Positions 41,300 to 51,376 are shown, numbered from the stretch's first letter. The stretch is DNA of 64,000 nt from Bacteroidales bacterium UBA5515 (GCA_002423895.1 DIOL01000012.1:183430-247429); one strand, 5' to 3'. Numbers and translations: made by a program. The notes: a model not told the origin generated them from the letters alone.

Positions 41300-42547
41300 A
41301 TGGCAAAGGAAAAGATTTTTTGTTCGTTTTGTGGAAAGGGAGAGAAGGAAGTAGAGTTTATGATTTCTTCTATGAGTGCAAATGTTTGCGATTCTTGCAT
41401 TGATGAACTTTATAAGATGAGAGTTGAAAACAAGAGAATTGAAAACAAGAAATTTCTACAAAAACTTGAAGTAAAAAAACCAAGAGAGATAAAGGAATAT
41501 TTGGATCAATATGTTATTGGTCAGGAAGAAGCTAAGAAGGTGCTTTCTGTTGCTGTTTACAATCACTATAAGAGATTGAACTATAATTTTGAAACCTTAG
41601 GCAATGGCAAATCGCAAGAGGTTGAAATAGACAAATCGAATATTATTATTGTTGGACAAACAGGAACTGGAAAAACTCTTTTGGCAAGAACAATTGCAAG
41701 AATGCTTAACGTGCCTTTTGCTATTGCTGATGCAACTGTTTTGACTGAGGCAGGATATGTTGGAGAAGATGTTGAAACAATTCTTACTCGTTTGCTTCAG
41801 GCTGCAGACTACGATGTGGAAAAAGCAGAAAGAGGAATTGTTTTCATAGATGAAATAGATAAAATTGCTCGTAAAAGTGATAACCCTTCCATAACAAGAG
41901 ATGTTAGTGGAGAAGGAGTTCAACAAGCTCTTTTGAAACTTTTGGAAGGAAGCATTGTTAATGTTCCACCTCAAGGAGGAAGAAAACACCCAGAACAAAA
42001 ACTTATTGCAATCAACACTAAGAATATTCTTTTTGTTGCAGCAGGAGCATTTAACAATATTGACAGAATAATTTCAAGACGATTGAAGTCAAATGCAATT
42101 GGATATGCCGAATCAAACAAAAGAGATGAGATAGATAAGAGTAATTTGTTAAAATATATTCAACCTCAAGATGTGAGAACATTTGGTTTGATTCCTGAAT
42201 TGGTTGGACGTTTTCCAATACTTACTCATCTTGACCCATTAGGAAAAGATGCATTGAAGAGAATACTTACAGAACCTAAAAATGCAATAGTAAAACAATA
42301 CAAAAAATTGTTTGAAATGGATAATGTGAAGCTTAAGTTCAACGATGATGCTCTTGATTTCTTTGTAGAAAAGTCCATTGAGTATGAATTGGGAGCAAGA
42401 GGACTAAGAGGAATGATTGAATCTGTTATGACCGACCTTATGTACGATACTCCTGAAACAGATAAAAAAGATGTTGTAATCACTAAAAAGTTTGCTATAG
42501 AACAGTTTGAGAGGTTCGGAGATAAGTTTAGCAACACTAAAAAATAA
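41300..42547 (+). CDS. clpX: ATP-dependent Clp protease ATP-binding subunit ClpX
   Basis: This 415-residue hexameric unfoldase delivers tagged proteins to ClpP. The N-terminal zinc domain is CSFCGKGEKEV with CDSCIDEL. The AAA+ core has GQTGTGKTLLA (Walker A), the GYVGEDVE pore loop, IVFIDEIDKIA (Walker B) and the sensor region. RKHPEQ and the C-terminal ELGARGLRGMIE are ClpX hallmarks. No clpP or tig gene is adjacent. Confidence 0.97.
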   Translation: MAKEKIFCSFCGKGEKEVEFMISSMSANVCDSCIDELYKMRVENKRIENKKFLQKLEVKKPREIKEYLDQYVIGQEEAKKVLSVAVYNHYKRLNYNFETLGNGKSQEVEIDKSNIIIVGQTGTGKTLLARTIARMLNVPFAIADATVLTEAGYVGEDVETILTRLLQAADYDVEKAERGIVFIDEIDKIARKSDNPSITRDVSGEGVQQALLKLLEGSIVNVPPQGGRKHPEQKLIAINTKNILFVAAGAFNNIDRIISRRLKSNAIGYAESNKRDEIDKSNLLKYIQPQDVRTFGLIPELVGRFPILTHLDPLGKDALKRILTEPKNAIVKQYKKLFEMDNVKLKFNDDALDFFVEKSIEYELGARGLRGMIESVMTDLMYDTPETDKKDVVITKKFAIEQFERFGDKFSNTKK

Positions 42548-42602
42548 ACTCTGGCACAATTATTGCTACATTATTTGATATAACTAAAAAATAATGTTAG
42601 AG

Positions 42603-43184
42603 ATGAAAAAGTTTGGATTAATAGTATTTTTGTTCTTGATTCCTTTTATTGCAAATGCACAAGGGAAAAGGATAGTTACTTTTGCAACCGTATTGGATGG
42701 AGATACAATTCCAAAGAGTTATTTGAAAGAAGTAAAAATTGAAGGATTTATTGCTCCATTAACTCAGGAAGAGATGAGTAAGTATGCAAAGCTAATTCGC
42801 AATGTAAAGAAAACTTATCCTTATGCCAAACAAGCAGGAAGACTACTTGCAACCTATAACTTGGCCATGAAAGACTTGGACGAAAAAGACAGGAAAAAAC
42901 TTATGAAGCAAGCTGAAGACGAAATCAATATGAAGTTTACAGCTAATCTAAAGAAATTAACCAGAAGTCAAGGCAAGGTTTTGATTAGGTTGGTTGACAG
43001 AGAAACAGGAAACGATTCCTACACTTTAGTTAAAGAATTAAGAGGTAGTTTTAGAGCTTTCTTCTATCAATCACTTGGAAAACTATTTGGTTATAATCTT
43101 CGTTCAAAATATAATCCTCAAGAAAATGAAGAGGACAGAATAATTGAGAAAGTAATTTACGCAATAGAAACTAATAGAATTTAA
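42603..43184 (+). CDS. DUF4294 family secreted protein
   Basis: The protein has about 193 residues with a signal peptide (MKKFGLIVFLFLIPFIANAQ). The conserved DUF4294 body reads LDGDTIPKSYLKEVKI, YAKLIRNVKKTYPYAK, then TGNDSYTLVKELRGSFRAFFYQSLGKLFGYNL. This Bacteroidota family has no known function and is predicted periplasmic. The ATG at 42594 is also possible; 42603 gives a standard signal peptide. The stop overlaps the next start as TAATG. Confidence 0.85.
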   Translation: MKKFGLIVFLFLIPFIANAQGKRIVTFATVLDGDTIPKSYLKEVKIEGFIAPLTQEEMSKYAKLIRNVKKTYPYAKQAGRLLATYNLAMKDLDEKDRKKLMKQAEDEINMKFTANLKKLTRSQGKVLIRLVDRETGNDSYTLVKELRGSFRAFFYQSLGKLFGYNLRSKYNPQENEEDRIIEKVIYAIETNRI

Positions 43185-43969
43185 TGATGCATTACGGATT
43201 TTGTCATATAGCAATAGCACCACTAAGAAAAGAGAACAGCGAACAATCGGAACAGGTAAGTCAATTGCTTTTTGGGGATGTATTTTCAGTTTTGGACAGG
43301 AATAATGGAAGACTTTTAGTTCAAACCTTCGATGACAGTTACATTGGATGGGTTGATGAAAAACAAGTGATAGCTCTAAATGCTCATGAATATGAATCCT
43401 ATACTCAAAGTTCAAAGCAATTTGTTAAGGAAGCCATTTCCTATGTTTTTCAAACAAATACTGTAACTGGAGAAAAGATTATCTATCCTGTTTATTTGGG
43501 TTCACAAATTGTTTCTCCTAAGTTTCAATTAAATAAAATTGTTTTTGAAATAGCTGAAAGCTCATTAACCAAAAACCTTAACATAAGTCCACTTCATTTA
43601 ACAACTATTGCTCTAAAATATCTTTCTGCTCCATATCTTTGGGGAGGTAAAAGTCTTTTTGGAATTGATTGCTCAGGGCTAACTCAAATGTGTTTTAAGC
43701 AAATAGGAGTTAATTTATTGAGAGATGCATCTGAACAAATCACTCAAGGAGAAGAGGTAGAAGACCTTGCTTCAGCCCAAAAAGCAGACTTATGTTTCTT
43801 TACAAATAATGACGGAAAGGTTGTTCATGTTGGAATTTACTTGGGCAAAAATCAAATCATCCACTCCTCAGGACAAGTAAGGATAGATAGCATTGACGAA
43901 AAGGGAATATTTCGTGCAGATACACATATCTACACCCACAATCTTTATAAAATTAAAAGATACCTGTAA
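43184..43969 (+). CDS. NlpC/P60 family peptidoglycan endopeptidase with SH3-like domain
   Basis: The 261-residue protein has an N-terminal SH3-like region (10-70) and a C-terminal NlpC/P60 cysteine peptidase. Catalytic residues are Cys163 in GIDCSGLTQ, His215 in VVHVGIYL and His227 in QIIHSSG. The YLWGGKS motif precedes the Cys. It cleaves gamma-D-Glu-diamino-acid bonds in stem peptides, for remodelling or recycling. No signal peptide is visible, so a cytoplasmic recycling role like YkfC is plausible. The start overlaps the preceding stop. Confidence 0.9.
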   Translation: MMHYGFCHIAIAPLRKENSEQSEQVSQLLFGDVFSVLDRNNGRLLVQTFDDSYIGWVDEKQVIALNAHEYESYTQSSKQFVKEAISYVFQTNTVTGEKIIYPVYLGSQIVSPKFQLNKIVFEIAESSLTKNLNISPLHLTTIALKYLSAPYLWGGKSLFGIDCSGLTQMCFKQIGVNLLRDASEQITQGEEVEDLASAQKADLCFFTNNDGKVVHVGIYLGKNQIIHSSGQVRIDSIDEKGIFRADTHIYTHNLYKIKRYL

Positions 43970-44021
43970 GAATAGTCTTTATTGAAAGTTAAAAGAAGTT
44001 TATTGGTTTAATATTTAAATA

Positions 44022-46067
44022 CTAATATTCGAAAGTAAATGGCTTTTTACTTTTCTTGTTAAATAGCCAATAGAACTGAATACCTATTTCCTGCTTTTTC
44101 TTTCCTTCAATCTCGTCATTGGAAGTGTGAATGGAGGTTTTGTTAAAGTATTGGGTTATGCTGTAACGAGCTGTCAGGAATATGTTTGGGGTGAAATCAT
44201 ATCTTAAAATTAAATATGAACGAATACCTTTGTCGTAAAGTTGGGATGAAGAATAGTTTAGAGGAAGTCCAGTTTCATAAATATAAAAAGCATTATCGTA
44301 GTCATCTGTATTAAAACATGAAAAGCGGAAATTAATACTTATTGGCAAGGCATTGGATTTTACAATAAAATCTTGCGAAACAAATCCTCCTTTCTTTTTT
44401 ATTGAAGGATAGGAGAGAGTTTGAGAATATCCAATTCTGCTTTTCAGCATTAGCCATTCATTAGGGATAAGGGTATAGCGAAGTTGAATTTGTTGAAGGA
44501 TATTGTCTTCGGGGAAAACTACATTGTTTGTATGGGTTTCATTGTATGGGCGATTATTGTTTTTGTACAAAAGGGTTAGAAGGTTTGTTTTGTTTGGGAT
44601 ATAGTTCAACTCTCCTTTTATCTTATATCCTCTAATGGATTCGTTGGCTCTATAACTTTCATCAGGGAGGAAGAAATAGTCCATTGCAATAAAGAAATTG
44701 AAATACTTGTTTACTAACATTGAATATGCAGCATATATTCCTTTTTCATTTGCATTTCTCGACTGTGCTCCAATTGCTGAGGAGTAATAGTTTTGAAATT
44801 GATTCTGATAGTTACGAAGGTTTATTGTCAGGTTGGTTTTGTATGAAATATTAAAATCTGCTCCCATAAGTCCAGCATATCCCTTGTTTTTACTCATAGC
44901 CATTTCTGAGAAAAGTCTAATTCTTCCATAATATAAAGGAACAGAAAAATTTATACTATATATATTATTATCCTTGCCCTCAAAATAATATTTCATATAG
45001 TTTTGATTTTGATGCTTTATGGAGTCCTTGTATTCATAATGAAACAAGGTAGTGCCTATTTCAAAGCCTTTTCTTTTCCAGTTAATATGTGTTCCATACA
45101 CAATTTCTATGTTGCTGTCCTTTTTGCTTAATTCACTTAGAGTTCTGTGAAGTCCTGTCTCAAGAATACTCCCCGAATAGTCAATTTTATTATAAGAGCC
45201 AAAAAGAAAAACCGAAAAGTCCTTTAGTTTTAGTTTGGTTGCTATTCCTCTCATGTAATTATATTCTATTACGGAACGATTGGGCTTTATTCCATTATAG
45301 TTTTTCTTACTTTTTGCATCAGTTGAGAAATATCCAAAGTTAAGATTTTGATTTAAAGCTAAGCCTTCTCCAAATCCAAGTCGATAATCGCCAATGGTAA
45401 TTTGTTCAATGAAAGATATGTTTTTAATTGTGGCTTGCATAGAGATATAATCATAACCATATTTCTGTTTTGATGTGAAAAAAGGTTCTCCTGCATCATT
45501 ATCCCCCACAAATGAAAAAGAAAGTCTGTCATAGTAGTTTAGATTATAGCGAATATTGTTTGAAAAATTATCACCCATAAAACCTTTATTGTCTTGTCTT
45601 TGGTAACCCCATGCTTTCTCAATTACTTTTTTACCTTGAATTCTTATATCATGAATAGATTTAGAAAAAATGGAATCTAACCTTAATGATGCTTTCCATT
45701 TTACTGGAGCAACATATATATAAGGAAGGATTTCTTCAAGAGTTTGCTCTGAAAATCCATTAATTAGAGGGATTTCATAAATACTTAATAGAGGATGAGT
45801 TTCTTTAATATATCTTTGAAGACAAAGAATTTGAAACTCGTCTAAGCCAATAAGTAAAAGGGTATTTTTATCAGCAGTATTTATGTTTGTTGGATTAAGG
45901 CTTAGATAATATAAATCCTCTATTAAAGTCTGCTTTTCTCTTTCAGAGATTTCGCTTTCTTCAATAGAGGATATACGATTATTTGTTTGATTATCTACTT
46001 GAGCAAAAAGACCACAGGAAAAGCATATAAGAATAAAAAATAGTAGTATGCATTTCTTTAAAAGCAT
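44022..46067 (-). CDS. Helix-hairpin-helix domain protein with outer-membrane barrel-like C-terminus
   Basis: The 681-residue protein starts with a signal peptide (CILLFFILICFSCGLFAQ). Residues 50-120 hold ComEA-like helix-hairpin-helix motifs (LNPTNINTADKNTLLLIGLDEFQILCLQRYI). The remaining ~550 residues are Tyr/Asn/Ser-rich alternating strands, like an outer-membrane beta-barrel (SVIEYNYMRGIATKLKLKDF). Such proteins are common in Bacteroidota but uncharacterised. DNA handling at the surface is a guess from the HhH part. It lies 25 bp downstream of nrdJ on the same strand. Confidence 0.78.
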   Translation of the reverse strand: MLLKKCILLFFILICFSCGLFAQVDNQTNNRISSIEESEISEREKQTLIEDLYYLSLNPTNINTADKNTLLLIGLDEFQILCLQRYIKETHPLLSIYEIPLINGFSEQTLEEILPYIYVAPVKWKASLRLDSIFSKSIHDIRIQGKKVIEKAWGYQRQDNKGFMGDNFSNNIRYNLNYYDRLSFSFVGDNDAGEPFFTSKQKYGYDYISMQATIKNISFIEQITIGDYRLGFGEGLALNQNLNFGYFSTDAKSKKNYNGIKPNRSVIEYNYMRGIATKLKLKDFSVFLFGSYNKIDYSGSILETGLHRTLSELSKKDSNIEIVYGTHINWKRKGFEIGTTLFHYEYKDSIKHQNQNYMKYYFEGKDNNIYSINFSVPLYYGRIRLFSEMAMSKNKGYAGLMGADFNISYKTNLTINLRNYQNQFQNYYSSAIGAQSRNANEKGIYAAYSMLVNKYFNFFIAMDYFFLPDESYRANESIRGYKIKGELNYIPNKTNLLTLLYKNNNRPYNETHTNNVVFPEDNILQQIQLRYTLIPNEWLMLKSRIGYSQTLSYPSIKKKGGFVSQDFIVKSNALPISINFRFSCFNTDDYDNAFYIYETGLPLNYSSSQLYDKGIRSYLILRYDFTPNIFLTARYSITQYFNKTSIHTSNDEIEGKKKQEIGIQFYWLFNKKSKKPFTFEY

Positions 46068-46092
46068 TATTTAACTCTTTAAATAAATACTC

Positions 46093-48792
46093 TTAGCTGC
46101 ATTTACTCCAACCGCACGATGAGCAGTTCTTACATCCGCCTGAGAATATAATTGTTTCTTGTCCACAAGAAGGACATTTCTCTCCTTGGGAAACTGTTCC
46201 ATCTTGAATGTATTTCTTTAAAGCTCTTGCAACACCATTTTTCCATGTATTAATAGTGTCTGAATCTAAGGTTAGCTTTGATATTAAATCAATAACATTT
46301 TGTAGGGGCATTCCATGACGTAAAATACCTGAAATTAATTTAGCGTAATTCCAATATTCTTTGTTGAACAAACGAGAAAGACCTCCAATTGTGTTTTCGT
46401 AACCATCTTTGTCTAGGTAAACGAAATCATATCTTGAACGAGAATCAGATTTTTCTTTAACCTTAACAACCCATCCTTTATTTATTCCTTCTGGAATGTA
46501 TAGCCTATCATTTTCAATTTTTCCAGTAAAGATTTCATAAGGACGTCCTTCATAAATTCCTACAACGGCAATCCACTTTTCTTTGTCATTTTGAAAACGT
46601 ATTACATCAGCTTCAAGTTTCTTAGGACGTTTAGGAGCTTGTGTTTCTGTGAATGTTTTGCCTTTTTTATCTCCCTCTGAATTAGATACAAGTACGCCTT
46701 GTCGAGAGCCTTCCCTATAAATAGTCATTCCCTTGCAGCCACATTCCCATGCGGTTTGATAAATTTGACTTACAACTTCCTCAGGAGTTTGTTCAGGAAT
46801 ATTAACAGTTACACTAATTGAATGATCAACCCATTTCTGAACTGCACCTTGCATCTTAACCTTATTTACCCAATCAATATCATTTGCAGTAGCTCCACTA
46901 TAAGGAGATTGAGCAATAAGATTATCCAATTGTTCTTGAGTATAGTTATTTCTAATTTCTTCAATATCATACCCATTAATTTCTGCCCAAGTAGCAAATT
47001 TATGGTGCAAAACATTATATTCCTCCCATTCCTGTCCTTCTTGGTCAACAAAGCTTATATTGTTTGAGTTGTCATTATGATTGACTTTACGTCTTCTCTT
47101 ATATGCAACTTGGAAAGCTGGCTCAATACCTGAAGAAGTTTGAGTACATATACTTACACTTCCTGTTGGGGCAATGGTTAATAAAGCAATATTTCTTCTA
47201 CCATATTTAAGCATGGATTCATATAAATCAGGACAAGACTCCTTTAAACGTAAAATAAATGGATTATCAGCTTCAAGCTTTGCATCGTAAAGAGGGAAAG
47301 CTCCTCTTTCTTTAGCCATTTCAACACTTGAAGTATATGCAGAACAAGCTAATTCTTTTTGAACCTTTGTTGCAAATTCAGTGGCTTTATTTGTGCCATA
47401 TTGTAATCCCAATGCAGCCAACATATCTCCTTCAGCAGTAATTCCAAACCCAGTTCTACGACCTTCTAAGCACTTTAGTTTAATATTTAACCAAAGATTC
47501 TTTTCTACACGTTTTATTTCTTCATCTTCAGGGTCTGCTTCAATCTTAGCTAATACCTTATCAATTTTTTCAAGTTCCAAATCAATCAAGTCATCCATAA
47601 GTCTTTGACCTTTGCGAGCATGTTCTCTAAACAAGGAAAAATTAAAATTAGCTTTATCGGTAAATGGGTTTTCAACATAGGAATAAAGATTGATTGCCAA
47701 TAATCGACAACTATCGTAAGGACAAAGAGGAATTTCTCCACATGGATTTGTAGAAACTGTTTTAAAGCCAAAATCATCGTAGCAGTCAGGAACAGATTCT
47801 CTAATTATTGTATCCCAAAATAGAACTCCTGGTTCAGCACTTTGCCAAGCATTATGAATAATCTTATTCCAAAGCTTACGAGCATCAATCTCTCTTACAA
47901 CTCTTGGAGATTGACTGTTAATGGGAAATTGTTGTTTATATGGTTTGCCAGAAGCAACGCAACGCATAAATTCATCATCTATCTTAACAGAAACGTTTGC
48001 TCCAGTAATTTTTCCTTGTTCCATTTTAGCATCAATGAAGTCTTCCACATCGGGATGTTTAACTGAAATAGAAAGCATCAAAGCTCCACGACGTCCACCT
48101 TGAGCAACTTCACGAGTAGTGTTGGAATAACGCTCCATAAATGGGACAATACCAGTTGAGGTTAAAGCGGAGTTCTTAACAGATGAAGCTTTAGGACGAA
48201 TATGAGAAAGGTCATGACCAACTCCTCCTCTTCTTTTCATAAGTTGAACTTGCTCTTGGTCAACTTTTAGAATTCCTCCGTAAGAGTCTGAATTATCACT
48301 ATTCCCAATCACGAAACAATTGGAAAGAGAAACAATTTGAAAATTATTACCTATTCCACTCATAGGACTACCTTGAGGGATAATATATTTGAATTCTTTA
48401 ATAAGCTGATAAATTTCATCTTCGCTCATTGGGTTAGAATACTGAGCTTCAATACGAGCAAATTCCTTAGCAAGACGTTTGTGCATATCATCTGGACTTA
48501 CCTCATAAATTTCATTGCCATCCCTTAAAGCATATTTATTCATCCATACATCGGCGGCCAACGAATCTCCATTAAAATATTTTGTTGCGGCATCTAAAAT
48601 TTCTTCTGTCTTATAGACTTTTGGTAAGGTTTCATTCATCTTGGGTTCTATTTTAGTGTTCTGATTATCTTCTTTTTTTAGCATAGGTTCTGTATTAAGG
48701 AGATCAGAGTTCTTCTCAGAGGTGATTTCTTCTGAGTTGCTCCCTTTCTTCTCATTGTTTTGAGGCTCAAATAAAGAAAACAAATCTTGCAT
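46093..48792 (-). CDS. nrdJ: Adenosylcobalamin-dependent (class II) ribonucleotide reductase
   Basis: This 899-residue cytoplasmic enzyme makes deoxyribonucleotides without oxygen using B12. An N-terminal ~65-residue charged tail precedes the reductase core. It shows GSPMSGIGNNFQIVSLSNCFV, RRGGVGHDLSHIRP, STNPCGEIPLCPYDSCRL (active-site NPCGE), and TIAPTGSVSICTQTSSGIEP. The C-terminal zinc-like motif is CPSCGQETIIFSGGCKNCSSCG. No cobalamin riboswitch features were seen in the 330 bp upstream. A promoter box lies 35 bp before the start. Confidence 0.96.
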   Translation of the reverse strand: MQDLFSLFEPQNNEKKGSNSEEITSEKNSDLLNTEPMLKKEDNQNTKIEPKMNETLPKVYKTEEILDAATKYFNGDSLAADVWMNKYALRDGNEIYEVSPDDMHKRLAKEFARIEAQYSNPMSEDEIYQLIKEFKYIIPQGSPMSGIGNNFQIVSLSNCFVIGNSDNSDSYGGILKVDQEQVQLMKRRGGVGHDLSHIRPKASSVKNSALTSTGIVPFMERYSNTTREVAQGGRRGALMLSISVKHPDVEDFIDAKMEQGKITGANVSVKIDDEFMRCVASGKPYKQQFPINSQSPRVVREIDARKLWNKIIHNAWQSAEPGVLFWDTIIRESVPDCYDDFGFKTVSTNPCGEIPLCPYDSCRLLAINLYSYVENPFTDKANFNFSLFREHARKGQRLMDDLIDLELEKIDKVLAKIEADPEDEEIKRVEKNLWLNIKLKCLEGRRTGFGITAEGDMLAALGLQYGTNKATEFATKVQKELACSAYTSSVEMAKERGAFPLYDAKLEADNPFILRLKESCPDLYESMLKYGRRNIALLTIAPTGSVSICTQTSSGIEPAFQVAYKRRRKVNHNDNSNNISFVDQEGQEWEEYNVLHHKFATWAEINGYDIEEIRNNYTQEQLDNLIAQSPYSGATANDIDWVNKVKMQGAVQKWVDHSISVTVNIPEQTPEEVVSQIYQTAWECGCKGMTIYREGSRQGVLVSNSEGDKKGKTFTETQAPKRPKKLEADVIRFQNDKEKWIAVVGIYEGRPYEIFTGKIENDRLYIPEGINKGWVVKVKEKSDSRSRYDFVYLDKDGYENTIGGLSRLFNKEYWNYAKLISGILRHGMPLQNVIDLISKLTLDSDTINTWKNGVARALKKYIQDGTVSQGEKCPSCGQETIIFSGGCKNCSSCGWSKCS

Positions 48793-49122
48793 GATAATTA
48801 TATTAAATTTAAGTTCTGCGAAATTACAAAACTATCCAATATTGTGGAGTTAAAAACTTGCTTAAAAACCAAAAGTTTTCCACACCTCTTTGTTACTAAA
48901 ATTCTAAATACCTTATCTTAAGAATTAAAGGTTGGTATATGTAATTTGAAGATAAAAAAGAGGAAGTAAAATAAATTTTTACTTTGAAAAAGGATAATCA
49001 AAGACTAATTTCTCACAATAAAAGAGTTGATAATTGTAGTTAGATAAACATTAAACAAGCTTACTATTTATAATAATAAGCTTGGGATAATTCTCAGGAG
49101 AAAATAAGTTAAACCTTTTGGA
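48793..49122. other. Intergenic region upstream of nrdJ
   Basis: No ORF was found. It holds the nrdJ promoter and an AAGCTTA/TAAGCTT hairpin (49057-49063 with 49077-49083) of unknown role, without a T-run. No repeat array was found. Confidence 0.5.
48827..48834 (-). promoter_or_regulatory. -7 promoter box for nrdJ
   Basis: Minus-strand TAGTTTTG lies 35 bp before the start at 48792. Confidence 0.5.
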
Positions 49123-49482
49123 TTATTGTTGAAGAAGAACTTGTTTTTCTACTGTTTCTCCAGGAATAAGTCTTACTGTAGATTTTCCATATCGAGTGTA
49201 GTTGTTTTCATCCTTTTTCTCAACATTAATATCCAAAATGGCTTCATTATCAAAGGTAAAATAAGCTTCTCCCTTACTATCTGTAGTGCCTTCTGCCCTA
49301 ACGCTACCTTGTTCCTTAGAAATTACTATCTTTGCACCAGGGATGACAATTGAAGTATTAGTAACATCTTGCACTTTAACAGTTAGTCTGCATTTATTAT
49401 CTTCTTTGCATCCTGAAAAGAAAGGAATTGCAAGTGCCAAGACAAGCATTAAAGAAAAAAATCTAACGATATTCTTTTTCAT
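49123..49482 (-). CDS. Small lipoprotein with carboxypeptidase-regulatory-like domain
   Basis: The 119-residue protein has a lipobox (PFFSGC) and a beta-sandwich of the carboxypeptidase-regulatory/prealbumin type. It reads LTVKVQDVTNTSIVIPGAKIVI, then GTTDSKGEAYFTFDNEAILDINVEK. It is probably an envelope lipoprotein. The specific role is unknown. Confidence 0.75.
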   Translation of the reverse strand: MKKNIVRFFSLMLVLALAIPFFSGCKEDNKCRLTVKVQDVTNTSIVIPGAKIVISKEQGSVRAEGTTDSKGEAYFTFDNEAILDINVEKKDENNYTRYGKSTVRLIPGETVEKQVLLQQ

Positions 49483-49521
49483 AAGGCTGAAATTTTGTAA
49501 TATTGCGGTTTAATTAAAGTG

Positions 49522-49529
49522 CAAATCTA
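49522..49529 (-). promoter_or_regulatory. -7 promoter box for the lipoprotein at 49482
   Basis: Minus-strand TAGATTTG lies 40 bp before the start. Confidence 0.5.
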
Positions 49530-49544
49530 AGAAAAATAATTAAT

Positions 49545-50279
49545 ATGAATGCAAAATATTTATCAATTTTAGTCCTTTTTGCTGGACTTTTTACTTTTGG
49601 TTGTGCAAATAAATCAACTCAAAAGGAAACTAAACAAGCAGAAAACATAAGCAAAGAAACACAAAAACAAACCAAAAAGGAGAAACAAACTATGGTATTA
49701 ATTAGTACATCAATGGGAGATATGAAGGCTGTTTTGTATAACGAAACACCTGCACATAGAGATAATTTCATCAAGCTTGCAAAGGAAGGCTATTTCAATG
49801 GATTGCTTTTCCATAGAGTAATTGACGGTTTTATGGTTCAAGGAGGAGATCCTGATTCAAAGAATGCTCCTAAGGGTAAACAATTGGGACAAGGTGGTCC
49901 AAGCTACACTATCCCTGCTGAATTTAACCAAAGTCTTATTCATAAGAAAGGAGCTTTGGCTGCAGCCAGAATGGGAGATAATGTAAATCCACAGAAGGCC
50001 TCTTCAGGATCACAGTTCTATATTACTCAGGGAAAGAGTTATTCTGCAGCAGAACTCCAGAATATGGAAATGAGAATGGGTAAGAAACTTAACCAAACTC
50101 AAAGAGATGCTTATACAAGTGTGGGTGGAGTTCCTTTCTTGGACTTTGAATATACTGTATTTGGAGAAGTTATTGAAGGGCTTGACGTAATTGATAAGAT
50201 AGCAAAGGCTCAAAAAGATAGATTTGACCGTCCTTTGGAGGATATAAAGATGAATGTTACTATAATAGAAGAAAAATAA
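49545..50279 (+). CDS. Cyclophilin-type peptidyl-prolyl isomerase lipoprotein
   Basis: The 244-residue protein has a lipobox (TFGCANKS), a Lys/Gln-rich linker (20-48) and a cyclophilin domain. Active-site motifs are LLFHRVIDGFMVQGGDP, GALAAARMGDNVNPQKASSGSQFYIT and FLDFEYTVFGEVIEGLDVIDKI. It speeds proline isomerisation during folding in the periplasm. The insert of about 20 residues after the SGSQFYIT strand is typical of the Bacteroidota type. It precedes pheS by 8 bp. Confidence 0.93.
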   Translation: MNAKYLSILVLFAGLFTFGCANKSTQKETKQAENISKETQKQTKKEKQTMVLISTSMGDMKAVLYNETPAHRDNFIKLAKEGYFNGLLFHRVIDGFMVQGGDPDSKNAPKGKQLGQGGPSYTIPAEFNQSLIHKKGALAAARMGDNVNPQKASSGSQFYITQGKSYSAAELQNMEMRMGKKLNQTQRDAYTSVGGVPFLDFEYTVFGEVIEGLDVIDKIAKAQKDRFDRPLEDIKMNVTIIEEK

Positions 50280-50287
50280 GATATTAG

Positions 50288-51319
50288 ATGAAAGAAAGAT
50301 TGTTAGAGGAGATAAGGAAAGTAGGGGATTTGGTTGCATCGGACTTAGCCGGTGTTGAAAATATAAGAATTGCCTACTTGGGAAAGAAAGGTTTACTTAA
50401 TGATTTATTTGCAGAATTTAAAACAGTACCAGGGGAAAGCAAAAAAGAAATAGGCTTACTCTTGAATGACTTAAAGAATACTGTACAATCAAAGATAGAA
50501 GCCCTAAAGGAAGGACTTGAAGGCTCTGTAGTGGAGGCTTCTGTTAAAGATGACCTAACCAAACCTTCATCTCTTTTGGAATTAGGCTCAAGACATCCAC
50601 TCTCTGTTGTAAGAAATGAAATCATTGAGATATTTTCTCGAATTGGCTTCACTGTGCAAGAGGGTCCTGAAATAGAAGACGATTGGCATGTTTTTTCAGC
50701 ACTAAACTTTCCCCCAGAACATCCAGCAAGAGATATGCAAGACACATTCTTTGTTGAAACAAGAGAAGACGGAAACAATGCTGTTTTAAGAACACATACA
50801 TCATCTGTTCAAGTAAGAACAATGGAAAGGGAGAAACCCCCAATCAGAATAATTGCCCCTGGAAGAGTGTTCCGTAACGAAGCAATATCAGCAAGAGCAC
50901 ACTGCATATTCCACCAGGTTGAGGGACTGTACATAGACAAAGGTGTATCGTTTGCAGACCTTAAACAAAACCTGTTATACTTTGCTAAAGAAATGTTTGG
51001 TGAAAGCACACAGATAAGACTTCGCCCTTCATATTTCCCATTCACCGAACCATCAGCAGAAATGGATATCTCATGTAATTTATGTGGAGGTAAAGGATGT
51101 AATATATGCAAAGGAACAGGATGGCTTGAAATTATGGGATGCGGAATGGTTGACCCAAATGTTTTGGAGGCTTCCAACATAGACTCAAAGGTATACTCAG
51201 GATTTGCATTTGGAATGGGAATAGAAAGAATTGCCATGTTGAAATATCAGGTCAAAGACTTAAGATTATATTTCGAAAACGACCTAAGATTTCTTGAACA
51301 GTTCTCATCAGCATACTAA
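50288..51319 (+). CDS. pheS: Phenylalanyl-tRNA synthetase alpha subunit
   Basis: The 343-residue catalytic chain of the PheST enzyme has an N-terminal coiled-coil arm (1-90) and a class II core. It shows HPLSVVRNEIIEIFSRIGF, motif 2 PGRVFRNEAISARAHCIFHQVEG, SYFPFTEPSAEMDI and motif 3 GFAFGMGIERIAMLKY. The zinc-like CNLCGGKGCNICKGTGW insert is common in this family. pheT is at 8276. Confidence 0.97.
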   Translation: MKERLLEEIRKVGDLVASDLAGVENIRIAYLGKKGLLNDLFAEFKTVPGESKKEIGLLLNDLKNTVQSKIEALKEGLEGSVVEASVKDDLTKPSSLLELGSRHPLSVVRNEIIEIFSRIGFTVQEGPEIEDDWHVFSALNFPPEHPARDMQDTFFVETREDGNNAVLRTHTSSVQVRTMEREKPPIRIIAPGRVFRNEAISARAHCIFHQVEGLYIDKGVSFADLKQNLLYFAKEMFGESTQIRLRPSYFPFTEPSAEMDISCNLCGGKGCNICKGTGWLEIMGCGMVDPNVLEASNIDSKVYSGFAFGMGIERIAMLKYQVKDLRLYFENDLRFLEQFSSAY

Positions 51320-51376
51320 GTCTTACCATAATATAAGTTAGTCCTATTATTATTAAACTTTGAAAAATAACACTTA

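Noticed and set aside
48793..49122. Cobalamin riboswitch before the B12-dependent reductase
   Set aside because: No conserved B12-box-like sequence or multi-helix leader was recognised, and the leader after the promoter box is only about 30 nt.
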